DNA of 64,000 bases from Chryseobacterium sp. SORGH_AS_0447 (lineage in GTDB: Bacteria; Bacteroidota; Bacteroidia; Flavobacteriales; Weeksellaceae): NCBI RefSeq assembly GCF_030818695.1, contig NZ_JAUTAR010000001.1:2536501-2600500 (forward strand). The letters are read 5' to 3'. Within the stretch, counting starts at the first letter, position 1. Each line of letters begins with the position of its first letter. A program made the position numbers and the translations under genes. The notes under the pieces were generated by a model, which ran no database searches, was not told the DNA's origin, and was given only the letters and a program-made list of their open reading frames with translations. Below are positions 17,571 to 27,300 of this stretch, one piece after another.

Positions 17571-17852
17571 ATGAATATAAAAATTTTAACACCAGAATAC
17601 GTAGTTTTTGAAGGAAAAGTAGACTCGGTATTGCTGCCTGGAAAAAATGGTGAATTCCACATCATGGAGAACCACGCAGGAATCGTATCTTCTTTGATCG
17701 GTGGTAAAGTAAAATTATACGCAAAGTCTCTTGACGAAACGTATGCAAAATATTTTGCCAAAGAAGATGAAAAAGATTCGGTTTTTTCTTATCCTATCAA
17801 AAGCGGTGTTGTAGAATTTAATCATAATAAAGGAATTATCCTTTGTGAATAA
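17571..17852 (+). CDS. atpC: F1Fo ATP synthase subunit epsilon, short form
   Basis: Epsilon links the rotor stalk to F1. This protein is only 93 residues, matching the N-terminal beta-sandwich of the family (MNIKILTPEYVVFEGKVDSVLLPGKNGEFHIMENHAG). It lacks the usual C-terminal helical hairpin, which in other bacteria inhibits ATP hydrolysis. The short form is known in Bacteroidota. The gap to atpD contains a hairpin repeat, and a strong terminator follows at 17882. Confidence 0.93.
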   Translation: MNIKILTPEYVVFEGKVDSVLLPGKNGEFHIMENHAGIVSSLIGGKVKLYAKSLDETYAKYFAKEDEKDSVFSYPIKSGVVEFNHNKGIILCE

Positions 17853-17881
17853 TTAAATGAAAAGCTAAATATATTTTCAAG

Positions 17882-17909
17882 AAAGTGTAACTTTGTTACA
17901 CTTTTTTTT
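17882..17909 (+). terminator. Terminator of the atpD-atpC operon
   Basis: AAAGTGTAAC (17882-17891) pairs with GTTACACTTT (17895-17904) around a 3-base loop, followed by a T-run. Confidence 0.9.
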
Positions 17910-17930
17910 ATGATGTAAGAATCTGGTTTT

Positions 17931-18752
17931 ATGTTAAGAAGTCTAATCATTTTATTTACAGTTTTCAGTGCCTTTTTTCAGGCGCAGACCGTTAAAATCA
18001 AAAGAGGAATTGTAAATCTTGAAGGAATTCCGGTAGCAAAAGTTTCAAACAGGGGAAATCTGTATACCTTTATGGATCTCAAGGAAACGCCGATCTATAC
18101 GATGGAATTTGAAGATAAAAGTATCGTAGATTCGGTTCGCGATAGCTATATCAAGCTCAAGAGGATCTATAACCAGGATAAAACCCTGGAGCTTGATTAC
18201 ATTTCGCCCTCTGCATTTTCAGGAGAAGAAAAGTCGGCCGCTTATACTTCGGTCAAAAGTCTGAAAATTATCGACGAAAGAGGAATCAATATTAAAAATC
18301 TCGACGAGCTTTTTAAAAGTTCCCCTAAACGAAAGCTGGATACCAAAACAAAAGATGCCTACACGACAAGAACCAAAATTGACCGGTTAAACATTACCGT
18401 AAACAATGTTGGGGAAATTTTAAGCAACGGAAAACCGGTCGGTTACTTCACCAATCTCCCGGTAAGCTTTGGTGCAGATAATACCATTACCGATAAAACG
18501 TTTGTCGATATTGAGATTTACGATGCGAACAGCAAATACATCGGAAAATATATTACCACAACCAAGCAGCTGAAATCGGCAGGCGGAAAAACTTTTACGC
18601 TGTACCGGGAAATGTCCGGACGTGCATCGCTGTTAAAATTCCCTACGTATAAAGCTATTGCCGAAAGAATGGCTATCATGGATCCCAACTTTATCAAGAA
18701 CCAGGAAAAAGTTATTGTAGGAGAGGTTACAAAGGATGGGGTACAGAAATAA
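17931..18752 (+). CDS. Exported protein of unknown function
   Basis: The 273-residue product has a signal peptide ending at FFQAQ (residues 1-19). I recognise no domain. The mature part is rich in short strands and lysine, with no cysteine-based or metal motif. It begins 22 bases after the atpC terminator T-run and has its own terminator at 18781, so it is a single-gene unit. No good TAnnTTTG box is visible before it. Confidence 0.7.
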   Translation: MLRSLIILFTVFSAFFQAQTVKIKRGIVNLEGIPVAKVSNRGNLYTFMDLKETPIYTMEFEDKSIVDSVRDSYIKLKRIYNQDKTLELDYISPSAFSGEEKSAAYTSVKSLKIIDERGINIKNLDELFKSSPKRKLDTKTKDAYTTRTKIDRLNITVNNVGEILSNGKPVGYFTNLPVSFGADNTITDKTFVDIEIYDANSKYIGKYITTTKQLKSAGGKTFTLYREMSGRASLLKFPTYKAIAERMAIMDPNFIKNQEKVIVGEVTKDGVQK

Positions 18753-18780
18753 TTGAGAACTATAATAAGTAATAAATATA

Positions 18781-18810
18781 AACTCCCGGAATTTTCGTCG
18801 GGAGTTTTTA
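18781..18810 (+). terminator. Terminator after the exported protein gene
   Basis: AACTCCCG (18781-18788) pairs with CGGGAGTT (18799-18806), followed by T. The same CTCCCG/CGGGAG stem sequence is used in the terminator at 33651. Confidence 0.85.
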
Positions 18811-18900
18811 ATTTTCATGAGCTTATTTTATTTACTAAACGAATTTAGTTAAGAAAGAATTCTTAATCGATCACCATACTATTCTGCGATACGATGTCTG

Positions 18901-19223
18901 GATTCCTACGGAATGACAAACCTAACATTGAAACTATGCAATAGAAAATAAGTAGATTTATTCAAACAAAAATTGTCATTTCATAAGAAGAAATACAACA
19001 ATATAGTAAAGTAAACGCACAGTCTGTCATTCTGTAGGAAACCCAAGCCGAATTTTCTCTACTGCTCCTAATACTATATTTAGATTCCTATGGAATGACA
19101 AATATAACATGGAAATACACTATAAAATAAAGTAATCTATTAAACATAAAGATTGTCATTGTATAAGAAGAAATGCAGCAATATAGTAAATAAACGCACA
19201 GCTTGTCATTCCATAGGAATCCA
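18901..19223. repeat. Two tandem copies of a ~142-bp module with inverted ends
   Basis: Copy 1 runs about 18901-19043 and copy 2 about 19083-19223, offset by 179 to 182 bases. Each begins with GATTCCTAYGGAATGACAAA and ends with an inverted counterpart (TGTCATTCYRTAGGAA). In the middle is a third degenerate TTGTCATT copy followed by ATAAGAAGAAAT, then ATATAGTAAA and AAACGCACAG. The block fills a 625-base gap between convergent genes. I see no gene in it. It looks like a MITE-type or palindromic intergenic repeat. Confidence 0.75.
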
Positions 19224-19377
19224 AACCCAAATTCTTCCCAAATTATTTTTCCTTCATACCTGATCTAGATCTTCAAGATATAACAAGCCGAATTCTCACG
19301 ATGAATCATTCTAAAAATATGAAATTATAGCACAATTTGTAGATTTTAAAAAATTCCGGAGAAAATTTAATTAAAAA

Positions 19378-21579
19378 TTACAGGCTCAAAATTACCCCGT
19401 TTTCCTTCAATTGCTGCATCGGTTTGGAAAACCAGAACAGTTCAAAATCATCTAAATTCTGCTCAAAATTAATCTTAAGTTGCTGAAGGGTAAGCTTTTT
19501 AGGGTTTTCGATAGTATTTTCCTGAAATATTTTCATTAGCCATTCTGCCTGCTGCTGGTCCAGATCTATGCTTACAACATTGGTTTTTAAATGCGCTGTA
19601 ATTTTCGTATACGGGTAAGCGGCCTTCTTTTTTGTTTTTACGCGATTCTCAGCGATTACGTTTTGTGTTAAAAAGATGACTTTTGAATTTCCTTTAAAAA
19701 CAAAATCCTCATCTTCCAGCAAACAGTCGTGAATGTAATCCGGATGAATGGTTGTTCTCGGAATTTTAAATTCAAACCAGTCTTGAAGCGGAAGTTCAAA
19801 ATTAATTCCGTGCATATAATTGAACAGGGACTTTTTCAAACCGAAACTAAATTTACCATGATCGATCCCTGTCTTGTCGGTGAAATCAATATCGTTGTTG
19901 GCAAAGAAAATTTCCTGCTTGATGGGTGTTACCCCAAATTCTTCAGGATTGATTCCTACCGGAGAATGCGCCGTCATGGCAAACTGATGCCAAAAGGCAC
20001 TCTGTAAAATTCCCATCTCGAAAAGCTGCCGCACCATTTCCAGCGAATCCACAGTTTCCTGAATCGTCTGCGTCGGATAACCATACATTAAGTATGCATG
20101 GATCATAATGCCGGCTTCTGTAAAATTTCGGGTTACCTTGGCAACCTGCTCAACGGAGATTCCTTTATCGATCAATTTTAAGAGACGGTCGCTTGCTACT
20201 TCCAGTCCGCCCGAAACAGCCACGCAGCCTGAAAGCTTTAAAAGAAAACAGAGATCTTTCGTAAAGCTTTTTTCAAAACGGATGTTCGTCCACCAGGTAA
20301 CCACCAGATTTCTGCGTAAAATTTCCAAAGCCACTTCCCGCATCAGGGCCGGAGGTGCCGCTTCATCTACAAAATGAAATCCTGTTTCCCCCGTAGATTC
20401 GATGAGCTCTTCCATACGGTCGACCAGAATCTTTGCAGAAATCGGTTCGTAGATTTTGATGTAGTCCAGCGAAATATCGCAGAATGTACATTTTCCCCAA
20501 TAGCAGCCGTGCGCCATCGTAAGTTTGTTCCACCTTCCGTCGCTCCAAAGGCTGTGCATCGGATTGGCAATCTCAATTACGGAAATATATTTGTCTAACT
20601 GAAGATCAGTGTAATCGGGAGTTCCAATATCCGCCTGCTTATAATCGTGCCTTACCGAATTATTTTTATAAACGACTGCGCCGTTCTCCATTAAAAAAGT
20701 TCTTTTAAACTGAGCGGATTCATCCTGACTTTGCGTAGTAGGGCAGATGCTTTCATACAACAGTTCAAGAGGAAGCTCGCCGTCATCTAGGGTAATGAAA
20801 TCAAAGAAGTCAAATACCCGCTGATCTTTTATTTCCCTTAATTCCGTATTCGGAAAACCGCCGCCCATCGCTGTTTTGATATGCGGGTAATTCTCTTTGA
20901 TGAATTTGGCGCACCGGAAAGCAGCGTAGAGATTTCCGGGAAAAGGTATTGAAAAGCAAACCAGTTTGGGCTGTACGGTTTCCAGCTTTTTCTGAAGGAT
21001 TTCTAAAGTGAAGCCATCAATAAAGGTTGAATCGCCGATGATTTTAGCATATAGCTCGTCAAACGAATTGGCACTTTTCCCTAAACGCTCTGCATACCGG
21101 CTGAATCCGAAATCAGGATCTATATTTTCGACAATGTAATCGGAGAGGTCCTCCAGGTATAAGGTGGCCAGGTGTTTAGCTTTATCCTGCAGTCCCATAT
21201 TTCCAAAAGCAAATTCCATATCGTCCAGCTGGTTGAAACGGGAAGCCTCGGGAAGAAAATTCATGGAGCAGATCTGCCGTGCCAAGGTCGGTGTTTTTCC
21301 CTGGAGAAAACTGATGACCTGGTCAATGGTTTTTATATATTCATTTCTGAGGGTAAATATCCGCTGGGTGTTTTCCGAAACATTCGGAAGATCAATAGTC
21401 TTATCGAAAATTTTCCGGATTCCTTCTTTTGAAAACAACGCCAGAATAACCTCAATCCCCAAATCCACCTGATGGCTCGAAATATTCTTGGTATTCAGAA
21501 AACCTTTGATGTAAGCTGTAGCAGGATAAGGAGTGTTAAGTTGCGTAAAAGGCGGAGTGATAAGAAGCAGATCTTTCAA
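19378..21579 (-). CDS. B12-binding-type radical SAM protein
   Basis: The 733-residue protein has an N-terminal cobalamin-binding-like Rossmann region (roughly residues 1-270, including KTAMGGGFPNTELREI). A radical SAM core begins at GCYWGKCTFC with Cys359, Cys364 and Cys367. The spacing is CX4CX2C, one residue longer than the common CX3CX2C; the reading frame is intact there. No DxHxxG cobalamin ligand motif is visible. Such proteins methylate or rearrange unactivated carbons, and the substrate here is unknown. It is cytosolic, and a consensus-like promoter lies just upstream at 21593-21624. Confidence 0.82.
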   Translation of the reverse strand: MKDLLLITPPFTQLNTPYPATAYIKGFLNTKNISSHQVDLGIEVILALFSKEGIRKIFDKTIDLPNVSENTQRIFTLRNEYIKTIDQVISFLQGKTPTLARQICSMNFLPEASRFNQLDDMEFAFGNMGLQDKAKHLATLYLEDLSDYIVENIDPDFGFSRYAERLGKSANSFDELYAKIIGDSTFIDGFTLEILQKKLETVQPKLVCFSIPFPGNLYAAFRCAKFIKENYPHIKTAMGGGFPNTELREIKDQRVFDFFDFITLDDGELPLELLYESICPTTQSQDESAQFKRTFLMENGAVVYKNNSVRHDYKQADIGTPDYTDLQLDKYISVIEIANPMHSLWSDGRWNKLTMAHGCYWGKCTFCDISLDYIKIYEPISAKILVDRMEELIESTGETGFHFVDEAAPPALMREVALEILRRNLVVTWWTNIRFEKSFTKDLCFLLKLSGCVAVSGGLEVASDRLLKLIDKGISVEQVAKVTRNFTEAGIMIHAYLMYGYPTQTIQETVDSLEMVRQLFEMGILQSAFWHQFAMTAHSPVGINPEEFGVTPIKQEIFFANNDIDFTDKTGIDHGKFSFGLKKSLFNYMHGINFELPLQDWFEFKIPRTTIHPDYIHDCLLEDEDFVFKGNSKVIFLTQNVIAENRVKTKKKAAYPYTKITAHLKTNVVSIDLDQQQAEWLMKIFQENTIENPKKLTLQQLKINFEQNLDDFELFWFSKPMQQLKENGVILSL

Positions 21580-21592
21580 CAGAAATTTTTTG

Positions 21593-21624
21593 CAAAGTTA
21601 TTTCAAATAATTTAATTTTTACAA
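21593..21624 (-). promoter_or_regulatory. Promoter of the radical SAM gene
   Basis: On the minus strand TTG (21624-21622), 21 bases, then TAACTTTG (21600-21593). The leader is about 10 bases. Confidence 0.65.
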
Positions 21625-21682
21625 TTTCTGCCGATCTTAATTTTCCTGAATTTTTATATGAGAAGACTAAATGAATTCCATA

Positions 21683-21715
21683 AAAAAACCACTGAAATTT
21701 TCAGTGGTTTTTGTT
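21683..21715 (-). terminator. Terminator after the alpha-oxoamine synthase gene
   Basis: ACCACTGAAA and its complement TTTCAGTGGT form a 10-bp or longer stem flanked by A-runs and T-runs on both strands. It separates the oxoamine synthase from the radical SAM gene downstream. Confidence 0.85.
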
Positions 21716-21720
21716 TTATC

Positions 21721-22995
21721 TTAGATGGCTTTAAAGCTCAAGCCTTGTTCTTCTAATAATTTTTGCTCCTGCTCCTTGTAATGCCCACTTACCAATTTAT
21801 CATGGATCGCTTCAAAAGCAGCGAGGGTTTCATTGATTTCGGAATCCGTATGAGAAGCGGTAGGAATCAGCCTTAATAAAATCATTCCTTTTGGAATAAC
21901 CGGATATACCACTACCGAAGTAAAGATTCTGTAATTTTCTCTTAAATCCTTCACTAAAAGCGTTGCTTCTACAGGTGTTCCTTGCATCATTACCGGAGTT
22001 ACACAAGTGTTGGTATCACCGATGTTGAAGCCTCTTTCTTTAAGACCGTTCTGTAATTTATAGGTATTTTCCCAAAGTTTTGCTTTGATTTCCGGTCTTG
22101 TTCTCAACAGTTCCAGTCTTTTCAGACCACCGATTACCATTGGCATTGTCAGTGATTTTGCGAAGATCTGTGATCTCAGGTTAAATTTCAGGTATCTGAT
22201 AATTTCCTTATCTCCAGCGATGAAAGCGCCGAATCCTGCCATCGATTTGGCAAAAGTTGAGAAATAAACATCGATCTGATCCTGGCATCCCTGCTCTTCA
22301 CCGGCTCCGGCTCCTGTTTTTCCAAGGGTTCCAAATCCATGGGCATCGTCTACCAATAATCTGAATTTGAATTTTGATTTTAATTCACAGATTTCTTTCA
22401 GTTTTCCCTGCTGTCCTCTCATTCCGAAAACTCCTTCCGTAATTACTAGGATTCCACCTCCGGTTTCTTCAGCAACTTTAGTGGCGCGTTCTAGGTTTTT
22501 TTCTAGGCTGGCGATATCGTTATGTCGGTACGTGAATCTTTTTCCGGCGTGAAGTCTTACCCCGTCTACGATGCAGGCGTGGGAATCGACATCATAAACA
22601 ATTACATCGTTTCTTCCAACCAAAGCGTCAATCGTAGACACCATTCCCTGGTATCCGAAATTCAATAAATATGCAGATTCCTTTTGAACAAAATCGGCCA
22701 GTTCTCTTTCCAGTTGAAGGTGCTGTTCCGTCTCACCCGACATCGCTCTTGCGCCCATCGGATAGAACATTCCGAATTCTGCGGCCGCCTTTGCATCAGC
22801 TTCCAGCACTTCGGGGTGGTTACACATTCCCAAATAATCATTCGCACTCCAGAAAATAACTTCTCTGCCCTGGAACTGCATTCTCGGGCCGATCGGTCCT
22901 TCCAATCTAGGGAAAATGAAATACCCTTCACCATAATCTGCAAATTGTCCAAGTGGTCCTGGATTTTCTTTTATTCTGTCAAAAATATCCAACAT
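21721..22995 (-). CDS. Alpha-oxoamine synthase, possible cysteate fatty acyltransferase
   Basis: This is a 424-residue PLP enzyme of the group that contains 2-amino-3-ketobutyrate CoA ligase, serine palmitoyltransferase and the cysteate acyltransferases of sulfonolipid synthesis. The cofactor motifs are DDAHGFGTLG and STFAKSMAGFG, with the Schiff-base lysine at residue 250. Length is longer than typical Kbl (about 400). The upstream partner on the same strand is a cysteine-synthase-fold enzyme. That pair fits making cysteate and then condensing it with a fatty acyl group to capnine-type bases, as known in Flavobacterium and Chryseobacterium. Function as glycine C-acetyltransferase or serine palmitoyltransferase remains possible. 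Confidence 0.72.
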   Translation of the reverse strand: MLDIFDRIKENPGPLGQFADYGEGYFIFPRLEGPIGPRMQFQGREVIFWSANDYLGMCNHPEVLEADAKAAAEFGMFYPMGARAMSGETEQHLQLERELADFVQKESAYLLNFGYQGMVSTIDALVGRNDVIVYDVDSHACIVDGVRLHAGKRFTYRHNDIASLEKNLERATKVAEETGGGILVITEGVFGMRGQQGKLKEICELKSKFKFRLLVDDAHGFGTLGKTGAGAGEEQGCQDQIDVYFSTFAKSMAGFGAFIAGDKEIIRYLKFNLRSQIFAKSLTMPMVIGGLKRLELLRTRPEIKAKLWENTYKLQNGLKERGFNIGDTNTCVTPVMMQGTPVEATLLVKDLRENYRIFTSVVVYPVIPKGMILLRLIPTASHTDSEINETLAAFEAIHDKLVSGHYKEQEQKLLEEQGLSFKAI

Positions 22996-23017
22996 TTTAT
23001 TAATATTTTAAGTAAAA

Positions 23018-23044
23018 AAGCCTTTTGTAGTTACAAAAAGGCTT
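23018..23044 (-). terminator. Hairpin between the two PLP enzyme genes
   Basis: AAGCC-TTTTGTA pairs with TACAAAA-GGCTT around a short loop, followed on the minus strand by TTTTTTA. It could be a partial terminator or attenuator. No separate promoter is visible for the gene downstream, so read-through is likely. Confidence 0.65.
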
Positions 23045-23068
23045 GGTTTGTATAAATTTATTCTTTTC

Positions 23069-24106
23069 TTATTTGATGAATTCTGTTTTGAAAACTTCAT
23101 CGTAGTTGTGAACACAGTTGTTGATGAAACCCTGTTCAGCCATCCATTTATCACTGTACACCTTGGTGATGTATCTTGAGCCGTGATCCGGATAAATTAA
23201 AACAATAACATCGTTTTCGGAAAATTCGTGAGACTGTGCGTACTGCATCAATGCCTGGGTAACCGCACCGGTAGTATAACCTCCCATAATTGCTTCTTTC
23301 AAAGCAATTTCACGCGTTCTGTACGCAGACATTTCATCATTTACCCGTACAAATTCATCCACTTTTTCAAACAGAAGGGCAGAAGGAATCAGATTTTTCC
23401 CCATTCCTTCAATCTGGTAAGGATGAACATCTTCTTTATGGATTTCCCCAGTTTCATGATAGCTTTTCAGGATGGATCCGTCTGCATCCACTCCGATAAT
23501 CTTGATAAACGGATTTTTCTCTTTTAAAAATTTCGCAGATCCCGACAAAGTGCCGCCGGTTCCGGTGCATGCAAAAAGATGCGTTATTTTACCTTGTGTC
23601 TGTTCCCAGATTTCCGGGCCTGTGGTTTGATAGTGAGCATCGATATTCAGCTCGTTGAAATACTGATTGATATAGATGGAGTTAGGCGTTTCCGCAGCGA
23701 TTCTTTTGGCCACTTCATAGTAGGATCTCGGATCATTCGCCGGAACATTTGCCGGACAAATATAAACCGTAGCTCCTAATGCTTTAAGATAAGCAATTTT
23801 TTCAGGCTTTGTTTTATCACTAACGGCCAGAATGCATTTATATCCTTTGATAATGCAGACCATGGCAATAGAGAATCCTGTATTTCCGGACGTCGTTTCT
23901 ACAACAATGGAATCTTCTTTTAATAAACCTCTTTTCTCAGCGTTTTCTATAATGTGAAGTGCGATTCTGTCTTTAGTGGAATGTCCAGGATTATATGATT
24001 CTAACTTGGCGTAAACGGTTGCAGGAATATCTTTCGTCACAGTGTTAAGCTTCACCATAGGAGTGTTTCCTATTAGGCCAAGTATATTATCGTAAACATT
24101 ACTCAT
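23069..24106 (-). CDS. Cysteine synthase-fold PLP enzyme (possible cysteate synthase)
   Basis: The 345-residue protein is a fold-type II PLP enzyme. It has the Schiff-base lysine in HSTKDR (Lys45), the substrate loop TSGNTG at 72-77 and the phosphate-binding GTGGTLSG near 186. It is longer than typical CysK (about 310 to 320), and its lysine motif is STKDR rather than SVKDR. Annotated functions for relatives include cysteine synthase and cystathionine beta-synthase-like enzymes. Beside an alpha-oxoamine synthase it may make cysteate from O-phosphoserine and sulfite for sulfonolipids, which is inference from context. A -7 box lies at 24141-24148. Confidence 0.8.
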   Translation of the reverse strand: MSNVYDNILGLIGNTPMVKLNTVTKDIPATVYAKLESYNPGHSTKDRIALHIIENAEKRGLLKEDSIVVETTSGNTGFSIAMVCIIKGYKCILAVSDKTKPEKIAYLKALGATVYICPANVPANDPRSYYEVAKRIAAETPNSIYINQYFNELNIDAHYQTTGPEIWEQTQGKITHLFACTGTGGTLSGSAKFLKEKNPFIKIIGVDADGSILKSYHETGEIHKEDVHPYQIEGMGKNLIPSALLFEKVDEFVRVNDEMSAYRTREIALKEAIMGGYTTGAVTQALMQYAQSHEFSENDVIVLIYPDHGSRYITKVYSDKWMAEQGFINNCVHNYDEVFKTEFIK

Positions 24107-24140
24107 TATTTGTCGTTATTTTTCAATAAAAATCTGTCGG

Positions 24141-24148
24141 CAAAAATA
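24141..24148 (-). promoter_or_regulatory. Promoter -7 box for the two PLP enzyme genes
   Basis: On the minus strand TATTTTTG matches TAnnTTTG, about 34 bases before the start codon at 24106. No TTG lies at the ideal -33 spacing. Confidence 0.5.
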
Positions 24149-24333
24149 CAAAAAAATAAATTCAATTTCTAAACTTTTGTTTGATTTTTGAAATCTAAAG
24201 TTACATAAAATTTATTTTGTCTGTATAATCCAATGATGAAACTTTTCAAAAAGTAAGCCAAAACCTTTAAATTTTGTTAAAACCCCTCTAAAATCACAGA
24301 AAAGCCTTATTTTCGCGTAATTGATTTAATAAT

Positions 24334-27300
24334 ATGAAAAATTGGACTTTTAGGCAATGGAACACCGTTCTCGGATGGGTGGTTTTCGCTATTGCATTCA
24401 TCACGTACTTGTCCACGATAGAACCGAATTTCAGTTTTTGGGATTGCGGCGAGTACATTTCTTCAGCAGTAAAACTTGAGGTAACGCATGCTCCCGGAGC
24501 GGCTTTATTCCAGATTGTGGGTGCCGTGGCAGCCATTTTTGCTTTAGGGAATGGCGAAAATTATTCAATCGTGATCAACGCGATGTCTGCCCTGTTCAGC
24601 GCATTTACGATTCTGTTTCTGTTCTGGACAATTACTCATTTTGTAAGACGGCTTCTGAACAGAGATTTCGAAGAGATTACAAAACATCAGGAAATTTCTA
24701 TCCTTTTTGCCGGAATTGTGGGCGCCTTGTGCTTTACTTTTTCAGATACTTTCTGGTTCTCTGCGGTAGAAGGAGAAGTGTACTCGATGGCATCGATGTT
24801 TATTGCGCTTTTGGTCTGGTTAATTACCAAATGGGAAAACGAATATCAGGTAGAAGGAAATGAGCGATGGATTATTTTGATTTTCTTTATTCTGGGACTT
24901 TCGGTGGGGGTTCACATGATGTGTATGCTGGCAATTCCTGCTGTGTGCCTGGTGTATTATGCAAGAAGCTATAAATTTACATGGAAGAATTTTATATTGG
25001 CAAATGCCATCACATTGCTTATCCTTGCTATCGTATTTAAAGGAATTTTCCCATTCATTATGACGATGTTCGGAAAACTGGAAATTTTCTTTGTTAATGG
25101 GCTTAATCTACCTTTCCATTCCGGAACAATCGTAGCGTTTATCCTGATGATCGCCATCTGCTATTTCCTGATTTCCTACGCCAGAAAGATGAAGAAAAAT
25201 GTGTTTCAGACCATTGCTTTATCTATTGTTTTTATGATGATTGGTTTCTCATGCTGGATGGTAATCCCGATCAGGGCTAATGCCAATCCTCCGATGAACC
25301 TTAATGATCCTGACAATGCCATCGGAATGCTGGATTATTACAACAGGGAACAATACGGTGACTGGCCGACGAGCTACGGACAGAATTACACGGCTTTTCT
25401 TGACGCCAACGGGATCGAGAAAAATGAAGACGGAAGTTTCAAAACCACGAAGACCGGAGAAATTTATGAGAAAGACGAAAAGACCGGAACGTACCGAAAA
25501 ACAGGAGACCGGTTCAACTACGTTTTCAATAAAGCGCATGTAGGCTTTATGCCGAGAATGTTTAATGAGGACAAAGATGTGATGTCAAATTACATCTCGA
25601 TGTACGGAGCGCCGGATTTTACGTTCAACTATGCTAATGAAGATGTGGCAGACAGTCCTGAAGCGAAGCAGATTTTTGATGAGCTGAGAAAAAAATACGA
25701 AGACGGATCGATCACGGCAGCGGATTATCTGAAAGTAAAACCTTATAACTTAATCAATGTTCAAAAACCTTCTTTAGGGCAGAACCTTGATTATTTCATC
25801 ACCTTCCAGAACGGATATTATTTCGTTCGTTATTTAATGTGGAACTTTGTGGGCCGTCAGAACGACCTTGAAGGAAATATGGAAAGCACAAGAGGAAACT
25901 GGATTTCCGGGATTCCTTTTATCGATAATGCTTTATGGGGCAACCAAGATAAAATGCCTTCTAAATTTAAAAATGAAAGTACGGTTAAATTCTTCTTTCT
26001 CCCTTTGATTTTAGGATTAATCGGATTCTTCTTCCAGCTGAACAGAGACTTTGGAAGATTCTACGCTATGCTTTCGATCTTTGTATTAATGAGTGTGGGG
26101 ATTATTTTCTATACCGGGGTAAAACCTTTTGAGCCGAGAGAAAGAGATTATGCGATGGTGGGTTCATTTTATGTTTTTGCCATCTGGATCGGATTGGGAG
26201 CAGGTGCTATTCTCTGGTTCCTACAGTCTAAAATAAAATCAAATGCTGCCAATATCGTTGCCGGTGTTGTTTTATTGGGTGTTCCTTTCATGATGGGCTT
26301 CCAGAATTATAATGTTCACGACAGACACGACCGTTATACGGCTTATGATTACGGATATTCCGTATTGAAGTCTCTGCCGAAAGAAGATATTTTATTTGTA
26401 TACGGAGATAATGATACCTATCCGGTTTGGGCTATTCAGGAGACTGAGCAGTTCAGAGATGATGTAAAAGTGGTAAACTTCACCCTGGCTTCAACCCCTT
26501 GGAATATCGATCAGATTAAAAGAAGAACCTACAATGCAGCACCGGTTCCGGGCGTATTGACCCACGATGATTACAGAGACGGTGTAAACGACCAGATCTA
26601 TATGATGAAGAAATCGGATTGGGAAGGACTTTTCTCTATGCTGAAAGAACAGGGGGCGCCACCGACGGAATTTGCAGAATTCAGAAAATTCCTGACGCAG
26701 GATTCCATGACGATGAAGCAGGCCATCAGCTTCCTAAAATATACTTCTCCGGCGAAGAATGAATTGTTGAAAATGTACTTTGGAGAAGAGAAATACGAGA
26801 AATACAATATTTTACCGGTAAATAAATTCATCCTGCCGGTAAATAAAGAAAACGCCGTAAAAGCAGGAATCATTAAAGCAGCGGATCTTCCGGATACCGT
26901 AAACCAGATCATGATTACTTACAAAGGAAATACGTTGTATAAAAATAATCTAATCTTGCTTGATGTCCTGGCTAACTTCGACTGGAAAAGGCCGATCAAT
27001 TTCTCGTCAGGAGGAATCTACGACAGCGAAAATATTTTCTACCTTGATGAATACCTGCAGTTCGACGGGTTCAGCTACAGGCTGGTTCCGGTTCATACGC
27101 CGCAGACGCAGAATGGAGATATGGGAAGGGTAGACGGAAACTCTTTATATAATGTAGTGAAAAACTTCAGATGGGGGAATTTCAAAGATCTTGATACCCA
27201 CTTTGATGAAACGGCAACGTCCAACATCATGAGCTACAGGGCTGCCGCCAGCAGAGCAGCTGCTGCTCTTGCGACCATGGGTCAGAATGCCAAAGCTTCC

